64,000 bases of DNA. It comes from Paenibacillus polymyxa M1. Lineage in GTDB: Bacteria > Bacillota > Bacilli > Paenibacillales > Paenibacillaceae. This document shows positions 8,287 to 15,643 of this stretch, piece after piece. The translations under genes were made by a program, and so were the position numbers. The DNA lies in contig NC_017543.1 in the NCBI RefSeq assembly GCF_000237325.1, forward strand, positions 1-64,000, in the 5' to 3' direction. How positions within the stretch are numbered: position 1 is the stretch's first letter; the number at the start of each line of letters is the position of its first letter. The notes beneath the pieces are model-generated. The model was not told the DNA's origin and did no database searches. It saw nothing but the letters and a program-made list of their open reading frames with translations.

Positions 8287-9042
8287 TTACTCCATATCTT
8301 GCACCCACTCATGCTTACACTTTGTAGTGTCAGCGTCTTTAACCCATCTTTTTAAACAATGCTTGCAATATCGGTTGTTATCAACCGTCATTACGATCTC
8401 AACTGGGTCGAAAATGTTGAACATGTTCCAGAACACCTTATATACATTGCCATCAGCATCAGTAGCCCCAGCGTAATATCTCAGCGAGCCAGTTACACCT
8501 TCAAATTCAACGGGCCTGTTGAGGATCGTTATACTCATGTCATTAAATTTTAGACTTCTACCATAAGCGACGAAAGATGATCCAGAGAAATAGTCAACAA
8601 GTGGTTGCTTCTGTTCATCATTTATCAATAACGCGGCATGGGGACTTGGCCATTCAAATGATGCGGCAGCTTCGCTGTTTTTGAACTCATTAAAGTCCCA
8701 TGTTACCGCAAAATGCTTAGTAGGCTTACTGATCGGTACTTGGTTTATATAAAATTGTGATATCTTATTGTTGTTCTCTCCGTAATTTTGATCATTCCCG
8801 TAGCCTGCGTGTATAAGAACCATTCCATCGTGATAGAATTCTCTAAGATTTTCCCAATTCTTCATGATCAATTCTCCCTCATGCGGTAATTTTATTTTCC
8901 ATGTACCTTCATCTAGTTTTGCGGGAAGTTCGCCACGTTCACATTGGCGTTGAATTTTTCGTAATACAGATCGGTTGGTCGGGTCAAGTCCAAGGTACTT
9001 GGCGTAACCGCGGACGTTCGTGACTTGATCAAGAACATTCAT
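8287..9042 (-). CDS. Putative DNA-binding regulator with C-terminal zinc motif (251 aa)
   Basis: The first 50 residues (VRGYAKYLGLDPTNRSVLRK and following) look like a small helix-turn-helix, and the C-terminus has CKHCLKRWVKDADTTKCKH, a likely zinc-binding CxxC-x(n)-CxH. The central part is unrecognised. Its own promoter region holds two GTCGC-N4-GCGAC palindromes, so it is a candidate for autoregulation, although which protein binds them is not shown. The methyltransferase gene follows on the same strand. Confidence 0.5.
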   Translation of the reverse strand: MNVLDQVTNVRGYAKYLGLDPTNRSVLRKIQRQCERGELPAKLDEGTWKIKLPHEGELIMKNWENLREFYHDGMVLIHAGYGNDQNYGENNNKISQFYINQVPISKPTKHFAVTWDFNEFKNSEAAASFEWPSPHAALLINDEQKQPLVDYFSGSSFVAYGRSLKFNDMSITILNRPVEFEGVTGSLRYYAGATDADGNVYKVFWNMFNIFDPVEIVMTVDNNRYCKHCLKRWVKDADTTKCKHEWVQDME

Positions 9043-9076
9043 TTAATCACCACTCTCAATGTTAGATTCGTTAACC

Positions 9077-9135
9077 GTCGCAATCGCGACTGTATTTATA
9101 GATTAACTATATCATGTCGCAGTCGCGACAGTCAA
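9077..9135 (-). promoter_or_regulatory. Promoter with two palindromic operators
   Basis: On the minus strand TTGACT (9135-9130) and TATAGT (9111-9106) are spaced by 18 bp, a good vegetative promoter. One palindrome, GTCGC-N4-GCGAC, fills the spacer (9116-9129) and another lies downstream near the start point (9077-9090), with centres 39 bp apart. This layout is that of a repressible promoter driving the 8287-9042 gene. Confidence 0.75.
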
Positions 9136-9254
9136 CAATATGCTAAAAATTTCTTTATGTTTATTCATGTTGTGTTGATAAGGACCTACTCTGTCATACA
9201 CATTCCTCATACTTTTCTTCGTTTACATAACGCGCACAAAACTCTTAATGAAAC

Positions 9255-9285
9255 AAAAGAACCGGCCTGCTTGCCGGTTCTTTTT
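9255..9285 (+). terminator. Rho-independent terminator
   Basis: AAGAACCGGC pairs with GCCGGTTCTT around CTGCTT and is followed by T residues on the plus strand; the flanking A residues make it usable in both directions. Confidence 0.8.
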
Positions 9286-9338
9286 CATGGGATAATACCA
9301 GCGAAGCTGACCGCCTCTCCGCAAAGTGGATGTAATTA

Positions 9339-9383
9339 AAATGGGAAAGAAAACCATCATTTCACAAGGTTTTCTTTCCCATT
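9339..9383 (-). terminator. Long-stem terminator after the broken secreted-protein gene
   Basis: A 16-bp stem (AATGGGAAAGAAAACC / GGTTTTCTTTCCCATT) with a 12-base loop, followed on the minus strand by TTTTAATT. It is about 45 bp past the stop at 9427. Confidence 0.75.
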
Positions 9384-9426
9384 ATACGGTTTAAAGCTTT
9401 TTCAGTACCTTATACAACGACTCTAA

Positions 9427-9929
9427 TTAATCAAACCTTAAATTTCCATCAGTGATTATAAATCCAAATGTTTTACTTAAGGCTTGTAACTCAGTCTCAT
9501 TAACTTCCATTATTTTGATTATCTTATTGTTATCGTCTCTTATCATTTTGAAATCAGATTTACCTTTAGCATCATAGTAAAAATTATTTGATTTACCTTC
9601 ATTTTTTATATCCTTATCAACAAACAATCTGACTTGCTTGTCATGAAAGAGAAATCTGTCTTCTTTCTTATCATAAGTTAAACCATAGGCAATGTAATCC
9701 TTTAATGAATCGTAATTAAAATCGGCACCTTCACCAGCTTCTTGTGCTGAGGTAGATGGACTGAAGCTTGTGTCATGATCATTTTCGATGGCTTGGATTT
9801 CAGGCGTACTCGGACTTAGAACATTTCCCCTCCCTCCTCACCAGAATTTGCAGCAAAAACAGACATAGCACCCAGTACTAAGGCTGAAGAAACAACGACT
9901 GTAAAAAAAGAAGCTTTCTTAAATTTCAT
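9427..9929 (-). pseudogene. Secreted protein gene with one frameshift
   Basis: ATG 9929, preceded by AAAGGA, starts a classical signal peptide (KKASFF, then VVVSSALVLGAMSVFAANS). The frame stops at 9816 after EEGGEMF. One base shift inside the purine tract GGTGAGGAGGGAGGGGAAATG (about 9823-9843) restores a continuous reading frame (GNVLSPSTPEIQAIEND onward) to the stop at 9427, giving about 167 aa. The mature part is charged and unrecognised. It may be a decayed gene, a slippage-controlled gene or a sequencing error in a G-rich run. Confidence 0.6.
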
Positions 9930-10141
9930 AATTGACACTATCCTTTCTTGGGTAGCATTTTTGCTAAACCCATTATATAGTGGAGTAAATCTCCCTTTAT
10001 GCTCTGCAACATCCAATAGACATAGGGATATATACATGAACCGCTCCCTTTATGTGTATAAATATACTAGCAATTATATTATAGCGGATGTACTTAAATT
10101 AAAGAGGAACGAAACTAGGCTTACTCACTCATATGAGAAAA

Positions 10142-10159
10142 ACCAGCCACTAGGCTGGT
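10142..10159 (-). terminator. Terminator of the 87-aa gene
   Basis: ACCAGCC/GGCTGGT stem with a 4-base loop; on the minus strand it is followed by TTTTTC, starting 12 bp after the stop at 10171. Confidence 0.75.
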
Positions 10160-10170
10160 CAATTGAAACA

Positions 10171-10434
10171 TTATACAAATTGGAATTCATTCCACTCCTT
10201 AATAACCTCATTCCTTGAAGTAACACTTAACGAACTAAATGATATTACCTTATTATCTAAATCTGTTATAAGAAGAGTATAACTATTGGTTAGTTCCGAT
10301 TTTTCAAAAGTGATAATTAAGTCTCTGTTATCAAAACTCATTCCTATATCTTCTAGAAACTCTACAGATTTATTTTCTTTTTTCATTAATTCATTAAAGT
10401 AATTTCTCTCGTTATATATAATTGTTCGAACCAT
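10171..10434 (-). CDS. Hypothetical protein (87 aa)
   Basis: A small soluble protein (IIYNERNYFNELMKKEN, later DLIITFEKSELTNSYTLLI) with its own terminator and AGGAG upstream of the start. No family recognised. The next 247 bp toward the 246-aa gene contain only a 27-codon frame (FNKGNSSEKDIRDLADM), probably a remnant. Confidence 0.5.
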   Translation of the reverse strand: MVRTIIYNERNYFNELMKKENKSVEFLEDIGMSFDNRDLIITFEKSELTNSYTLLITDLDNKVISFSSLSVTSRNEVIKEWNEFQFV

Positions 10435-10681
10435 TTGATGTTACTCCTTTATCACATTAAAGTAAGAATTTTATAAATCCATTATTCACTTCAAAAATAA
10501 TGTTAGATGAATATGTTCATCCTACTTTTGTTTCTGGGGTTGTAAAACGCCATCCTTTATATAATTCGAAAATAAATGGGTGGCTATAGTACGTCACCGG
10601 CACTTCCCCTTAATGTTGTGTAACATGTCGGCTAAATCACGAATGTCTTTTTCGCTGGAATTTCCTTTATTGAACAAACTT

Positions 10682-11413
10682 TTATTTTTCGTTAATATCT
10701 CCAACAGCTTCGTTGATTTTTTCTATCATTTCTTTATCTTTTATGCTTCTTAATTCAGGGTAATCCCTTTCGCTAACCTTAATGCTAACATAATAAGTCT
10801 CCTTAATTTTTCTACGACTACTCCAATCTCTTGTTCCATCTTTGTATAGCCTGTATTGCTGTTCCCATTTCATTTCTCGGTAATAGAATTCTCCACTTCC
10901 AAATGGAAGTTCATATAAACTTCCAATTGGCTTCCAAGTCCTTTTTCCCTGTATAGCTGCAGAAGCTTCTTCCCATGTCGTTGCAACCCAAATGAATTCA
11001 CCATCTACTTTTTTTAAAATGGGAACACGACGGTCTGAATCCAGGATTTTAGACCATATTTCTACTTTGTAGCGAGGCGTTGCTTCAAACTCTACAATGG
11101 AGTTTGCTATCAATTTTCTGGCATGCTTAAGAGACATTGCTGTTTGGTTCAATACTTGTAAAGTCAGACTGTCATAACTGTCATACTCTCCTCCACAAGC
11201 TACCAGACTAACTCTCCATCGACACTTTCCTTTTCTTGAATATGGTTTGCATACCACGCCTTTATAACGAAAAGAATTACCTATCGTATTTACAGAGACA
11301 AGAACAGAGTAAGTTACTGAAAATTCAAAATCTATACGATCATCAGCATCCAACCTAATTTTTTGGTAAGGTTCCGTAGTATCAGTTTCCTTCCTTAAAT
11401 ACGATTCAATCAT
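10682..11413 (-). CDS. Hypothetical protein (about 243 aa)
   Basis: A soluble, mixed alpha/beta protein rich in Arg, Lys and Trp (YKGVVCKPYSRKGKCRWRV; WEEASAAIQGKRTWKPIG). No enzyme motif was seen. ATG 11413 is preferred since AAGGAG is nine bases upstream; an ATG at 11422 lies too close to it. It stands alone, separated from neighbours by decayed DNA. Confidence 0.5.
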   Translation of the reverse strand: MIESYLRKETDTTEPYQKIRLDADDRIDFEFSVTYSVLVSVNTIGNSFRYKGVVCKPYSRKGKCRWRVSLVACGGEYDSYDSLTLQVLNQTAMSLKHARKLIANSIVEFEATPRYKVEIWSKILDSDRRVPILKKVDGEFIWVATTWEEASAAIQGKRTWKPIGSLYELPFGSGEFYYREMKWEQQYRLYKDGTRDWSSRRKIKETYYVSIKVSERDYPELRSIKDKEMIEKINEAVGDINEK

Positions 11414-11422
11414 ACTATTCAT

Positions 11423-11879
11423 CTCCTTGAGGCATTATTAAACATTCTAAAATGATCGACGAATTGAGATTTGATAATCAATTCTGTGATTTTATCTTGT
11501 CTGATCCCAGCCGGAAGGGTCATTAGCAAGAGAGATAATGATCTGGCGAAGTTAGTAATACCAAATTACTGGTCTTTAAAACTTATCTTCAGGTAAGGAT
11601 TTCTTTGTCCATGTTTCATAGAGATGACGTGAAGTTGGTACTTACTAACGCTTAGATTAAATCATCTCTTTGGGCTCTAAGCTTCATTAAGAAATTAACG
11701 AAGACATCTTCTGAGTCGTTATATACCTCTCAACTTCTTTTTAGGACTTGATGTATGTCGGCAGAGGGGCTTCTTGACGCATTTTAGTAATGAAAGCGAT
11801 ACGATGCTAGTCATCAGCATTTTCCTTTCTTTATTAGATAAACAACATTAGAGAAGAGAACAGCGATATCTACTGTTTA
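11423..11879. other. Intergenic stretch without a recognisable gene
   Basis: Only short broken frames on both strands (for example a minus-strand piece TLPAGIRQDKITELIIKS near 11440-11520). Composition is A+T rich. It is likely decayed coding DNA next to the direct repeat that starts at about 11877. Confidence 0.4.
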
Positions 11880-12052
11880 AAAAACAAAAAAACACTTTCC
11901 CTAAATGCAAAAGAATTCTGTAAAATACAGATTTGCACTTAGGAAAAGTGTATGTTTTTAGAACATAATAGCAGATAAGTCGCATGACACTGCCCAAAAT
12001 AATGTTTGTTATATCTTTAGTATAAAATATATATAAGTTTTATGTAAAGCAT
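11877..12052. repeat. Direct repeat copy 1 with large hairpin
   Basis: An A-run, a long imperfect stem (ACACTTT-C-CCTAA-TGCAAA pairing with TTTGCA-TTAGG-AAAGTGT, 11892-11952), a T-run, then GTCGCATGACACTGCC (11980-11995) and AGTATAAAAT, ending about TATGTAAAG. The whole block matches 20304-20478 in the same orientation, with paired changes that keep the stem. The A-run/stem/T-run part could be a bidirectional terminator; the conserved block beyond it could be an attachment site. Confidence 0.8.
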
Positions 12053-12142
12053 ATTGGTAGTAGAACATCAGGGCAATAAAAGACCATCAGTTTAACAAAA
12101 TGTTTTATATTCCAAGCTAAATCATAGTCAAACAACTGATTT

Positions 12143-12380
12143 TTAGCGACTCCAAGCATGAACTGACCTCTTCACGCTTTTTAAAACGGATGCATGAGGA
12201 TAAATGAACCATTGAAAAAAACGATTGACATTCGTGTGAGTTCGATGCTTAGCAAATTGAAAAAGCTGCTCTTGAATATGACGAGAATAAGCTCGGTGAG
12301 TAATATATGCTACGTCACAGATTTGCTGTTTCTCTTTCCAATCGAGAATTAATCGCAGAGTACTGGTATTCTGCGATTAT
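12143..12380 (-). pseudogene. Decayed protein-coding fragment, family unknown
   Basis: The minus strand reads IAEYQYSAINSRLERET in one frame, then DWKEKQQICDVAYITHRAYS and FAKHRTHTNVNRFFQWF in another to a stop at 12143. The residues look like a real protein (perhaps a transposase or replication protein), but no family could be named. Confidence 0.35.
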
Positions 12381-12551
12381 TTTTATTATTAATGTATGAC
12401 GCTAAAAACTCGTATACTCTCAAATAGTGAAACTATTATAGTTCAAAATAAAACATTAACTGTAATTAAACCCATTGATTTCGATTTTTTTATTTATGTA
12501 ACAGTAATTTTCATATATAATATCCTTATTCTAATACAAAGGGTGAGTGAG

Positions 12552-13001
12552 TTGAAAAGTACTGGAATGACACGTCCATTGGATGTCCTTGGTCGAATTG
12601 TTATACCAAAAGAAATGAGAACATCGATGGACTTTAATGTAGGTGATCCTGTCGAAATATTTATGGATCAAGACACAAATACTTTAGCTTTCCGGAAGTA
12701 TACCGGGATGTCTTGTAAAATGTGCGGTTCAATTGAACAGTTAACATATTTCAAAGAGAGTTTTCTCTGCAATGACTGTATAAGGGAATTGAAAAGTGGA
12801 AATGCGATATCCCTCCCTAAAAAAGACACGAGTAATTTATTCCCACAAGAAAAAGTAAGACGTTCTCACTATACAACTCAACAAATGATTAAAAAACTCA
12901 AAGAGATAATGTTGGAACTTCCGAATTCAACACAAAAAGAATATGCAAAAATACTTGGAACCTCCCAACCTCGTATTTCTCAACTTAAAAAATTGTTATA
13001 A
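12552..13001 (+). CDS. AbrB-family regulator with zinc knuckle and C-terminal HTH
   Basis: The 149-aa product has three parts: an AbrB/MazE/SpoVT swapped-hairpin DNA-binding domain (GMTRPLDVLGRIVIPKEMR, residues about 5-50), a zinc knuckle (CKMCGS and CNDCIREL, about 55-85), and a short C-terminal HTH (NSTQKEYAKILGTSQPRISQ). B. subtilis AbrB has only the first part plus a short tail. Start TTG 12552 is supported by AGGGTG at proper distance; a GTG at 12543 is also in frame. A paralogue with the same layout is at 30601-31068. It is the first plus-strand gene inside the repeat-bracketed segment and may be its transition-state regulator. Confidence 0.8.
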   Translation: MKSTGMTRPLDVLGRIVIPKEMRTSMDFNVGDPVEIFMDQDTNTLAFRKYTGMSCKMCGSIEQLTYFKESFLCNDCIRELKSGNAISLPKKDTSNLFPQEKVRRSHYTTQQMIKKLKEIMLELPNSTQKEYAKILGTSQPRISQLKKLL

Positions 13002-13334
13002 GTTTTAATCATTAGTTAAGATATCGTTAATATTCTTGATCCATCATGTAATCGACATTCTTTTTTTAACATCTAAATCGACTCTTCTAACAATCTACAT
13101 ATAACAAAGAGCACTTCAATACAACTTAATTTTCACTAGTCTCCTGCTAAACTACGTGCAAAGCCTAGCATGCAGCTTATGCGACCCCGAAGAGCTTTTG
13201 CCAAGCGGTGTCATACACAGAATCTGATTAGAAAAAGTAAATGTAAGATTCATCCTCTATAGGCGAGCGAACTTTTTTCTTTAGTTCAGCAGGCAGAGCA
13301 TATCCCCCATACTATTTTTAGGAGAGTTCTTTTA
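13002..13334. other. Intergenic region with rearranged repeat motif
   Basis: No gene. At about 13174-13218 the blocks ATGCGACC and GCGGTGTCAT appear in swapped order, 18 bp apart; read on the minus strand they are the same words that form GTCGCATGACACCGCC in the two direct repeats at 11980 and 20408. An SD-like AGGAGAG at 13320 belongs to the next ORF. Confidence 0.5.
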
Positions 13335-13439
13335 ATGCTTAAAAAGATGATGAGCTCAATTTCCGCAGCGACGGTGCTACTTGTAGGTACAGTAGCACCT
13401 ACCCAGGCAGCTACAAGCCTTAATGCCAAGCCGATCTAA
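13335..13439 (+). pseudogene. Orphan signal peptide, truncated secreted protein
   Basis: ATG 13335 with AGGAGAG upstream encodes only 34 residues: a basic start (LKKMMSS), a hydrophobic core (ISAATVLLVGTVAP) and an AxA-type cleavage site (TQAAT), then a stop after NAKPI. This is a perfect secretion signal with almost no mature part, so it is either the 5' remnant of an exported protein or a very short exported peptide. Confidence 0.55.
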
Positions 13440-13745
13440 GGTCTTGTTGCATATCAAAAAAAATTTAAATCAAATAATTTAACATAAATCAAAACGGCTA
13501 GGAAAATACTTCCTTTAGCATTTACTGTCACTATACTTAAGAATTGTCGTTTTTATCTTATGAAAGTTGCCTTTTATGTTCCGTTGTTCCCTTATATAAG
13601 GGAAAATTAATTTAATTATAAAATATAGTAAATATACATTTCTCATACATACGTAGAATTCGTTTCGGATATTTTCCTAATTGTGTGCTAAGCTTTTGAT
13701 AAAATAAACCAACAAATAAGAATATTTATAAAGAAGGTGAAGTTT

Positions 13746-13949
13746 TTGGAGAAAAAAAAGCACCCCATAACCCCATTGGGGTGGAAAATTAAGGAGAAAC
13801 TTATCGAGAAACAGATGGATCAGAAAACATTCTGTGATATGAACAAAATTCCCGCGTCACGATTATCCAATCTCATCCATGGAACACGAAAGACTAAACG
13901 ATATAGAAAACAAGTGGTTGCCTTACTCGGTATAACAGATGAAAAATAG
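13746..13949 (+). CDS. Small Xre/Cro-like DNA-binding protein
   Basis: About 67 aa with a single helix-turn-helix (WKIKEKLIEKQMDQKTFCDM, then IPASRLSNLIHGTRKTKR) typical of phage and element repressors of the Cro/CI class. TTG 13746 is preferred because AGAAGG is eight bases upstream; a GTG at 13737 is also in frame. It is followed by a hairpin at 14108-14152. It may control the recombinase module. Confidence 0.7.
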   Translation: MEKKKHPITPLGWKIKEKLIEKQMDQKTFCDMNKIPASRLSNLIHGTRKTKRYRKQVVALLGITDEK

Positions 13950-14107
13950 CTATGAGGAACTTCTGTTGATCAAATCATATGTTAAGATAACTATTCATAC
14001 ATAAACAGGATGATTTGATGGTCTTCACTCGTCTTATCTTTTCAAACAGCTAGTTTTTCATATTCTATATTAGAAGAATCGGATTCAAAATTAAGTTGGC
14101 AAAATAT

Positions 14108-14152
14108 AAAGAGGTCGGTAGAGAAGGAATTCAATCTCCACAAGACCTCTTT
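14108..14152 (+). terminator. Hairpin followed by T-run
   Basis: AAAGAGGTC pairs with GACCTCTTT around a 27-base loop and is followed by GCAAATTTTTT. It may end the transcript of the Xre-like gene. The rest of 13950-14256 holds no gene. Confidence 0.5.
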
Positions 14153-14256
14153 GCAAATTTTTTAGAAAACGACTGAATAAAAGTTAGTTAGAGTTATTGA
14201 AAACTGTACTTAACGGTTATGATTACAAGATATCAAGAGAAAAGAGATTTATTTAA

Positions 14257-15234
14257 TTACAACCCAATATTACCTGCTGCATTCTCTTTAAAAAAAGAGC
14301 CCATTCTTATATATTTACGAACCATCGCTTCAGAACGATGACGTGTTTGATCCATAATAGACCGCTCACTTTTACCAAGCATAGCTGCAGTAGTAGCAAA
14401 ACCAGCTCGTAGACTATGGCCAGAATAAAGTTTTTCGTCAAGTCCAACAGCATTAATGTATCGCTTAACAATTAATGCTACAGATTTGTCAGATAATCGT
14501 GTATGAGAAACCTGATTATGCCGGTTTATAGATCGAAATACTGGGCCAGATTTTAAACCTGCAGCTTGAATCCAGTTGATATATGCCCGTACAGGACAGG
14601 TTTGCTCGAACATGCCGTAAGGAATACCAATAGACTCCCCTTTTCCTTCCTGATCCGTTTTAGATTTGTTCACTTGAACAATCAGACCTTCTTTTACAAC
14701 ACTAATGGATTCTATGTCTAAACTCACCAGCTCACTACGGCGGAAGGCACCGGCAAATCCAATCAACAATATCGCTCGATCACGCACACCTTGAAGTTTA
14801 TCTGGCAGTTCATTAAGCATTTGCTTCACTATATCTACGACCACAGGAAGTTTACCGATTTCAGTTGTCCCATGCACTCTTTTAATACCTGCCCATACAA
14901 CCTTAATGTGTGCAGTTGTCGGAGATGGATACCCCGCTACTAAATGTGCCTGCGCGATGGAACTCATTCGTCTGCGTATCGTACTTACTTTAAAACCTCT
15001 AGTAGCTAGGTTTGATAAATATAATGAGTATGCATCATCATTGGTTGGAAGATAACTTAATTGATTGTGTTTACACCACTGCATGAAATGTTTCCAATCA
15101 GACTTGTAAGACTTAACTGTATTTTTCGCCCTGGAATTTGAAATATATTCTTTCTTTTGTTCTAATAGAAATTTTAATGTTTCTTCAGCTTTATCAAGTT
15201 CGTAATTTTTAATTGTTATATCGTTAATGTTCAT
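14257..15234 (-). CDS. Tyrosine recombinase / integrase
   Basis: A 325-aa phage-integrase-family protein. The N-terminal SAM-like core-binding domain (NTVKSYKSDWKHFMQWCK) precedes the catalytic domain with Arg in GAFRRSELVSLD, H-x-x-R in GHSLRAGFATTAA, His in TRHRSEAMVRKY and the nucleophile Tyr in RKYIRMG. Length and motifs fit Xer/Int recombinases that act with an accessory element. It sits between an Xre-like gene and the two large unknown genes, all bracketed by direct repeats, which suggests it moves or resolves this segment. It has its own upstream promoter region of about 400 bp. Confidence 0.88.
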   Translation of the reverse strand: MNINDITIKNYELDKAEETLKFLLEQKKEYISNSRAKNTVKSYKSDWKHFMQWCKHNQLSYLPTNDDAYSLYLSNLATRGFKVSTIRRRMSSIAQAHLVAGYPSPTTAHIKVVWAGIKRVHGTTEIGKLPVVVDIVKQMLNELPDKLQGVRDRAILLIGFAGAFRRSELVSLDIESISVVKEGLIVQVNKSKTDQEGKGESIGIPYGMFEQTCPVRAYINWIQAAGLKSGPVFRSINRHNQVSHTRLSDKSVALIVKRYINAVGLDEKLYSGHSLRAGFATTAAMLGKSERSIMDQTRHRSEAMVRKYIRMGSFFKENAAGNIGL

Positions 15235-15578
15235 GCCTTACTCCTGGTACGCATGGAAGTTAAGGTATACAACAAATTGTGTTTAGGTTTGTGTTGATAC
15301 AAAATTCCCACTCCTTACTAGCTATTATTTATGTAAACTCTGTTTAAGTTCATTCACAGTTATTTAAAAAAGTGGTGAAAAATCTATAAAGACAAAAGCC
15401 CATATAAAAAGAAAATAGTTAACTTTCTAGAACCTTCACCTAGTCTGTACTAATCTTTTGTAAATTTTATTTTACAACATAATTCGGATTGGAACAATTT
15501 GAAATGCGAAGGTCAAGCAGCTGATTATCATGTATATTTCTTTTGGCCAGTAAAAAAATATTTCATTACAAACTAAAT

Positions 15579-15607
15579 AGCGCTCCCCTGATAGATAGGG
15601 GAACGCT
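15579..15607 (-). terminator. Terminator-like hairpin after the 842-aa gene
   Basis: AGCG-TCCCC pairs with GGGGA-CGCT around TGATAGATA, 37 bp beyond the stop at 15644. The U-tract on the minus strand is weak (ATTTAGTTT). Confidence 0.55.
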
Positions 15608-15643
15608 CAATGATGATATATCTACTATTGAGTTAAAATGACC

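Noticed and set aside
9025..9339. 104-codon plus-strand frame across the operator region
   Set aside because: It reads through the promoter, both operators and a terminator, so it cannot be a normal gene.
11877..12052. Reading the direct repeat as a riboswitch
   Set aside because: No recognised aptamer consensus and no gene start directly downstream in either copy; the hairpin with A- and T-runs plus a conserved block fits a terminator or attachment site better.
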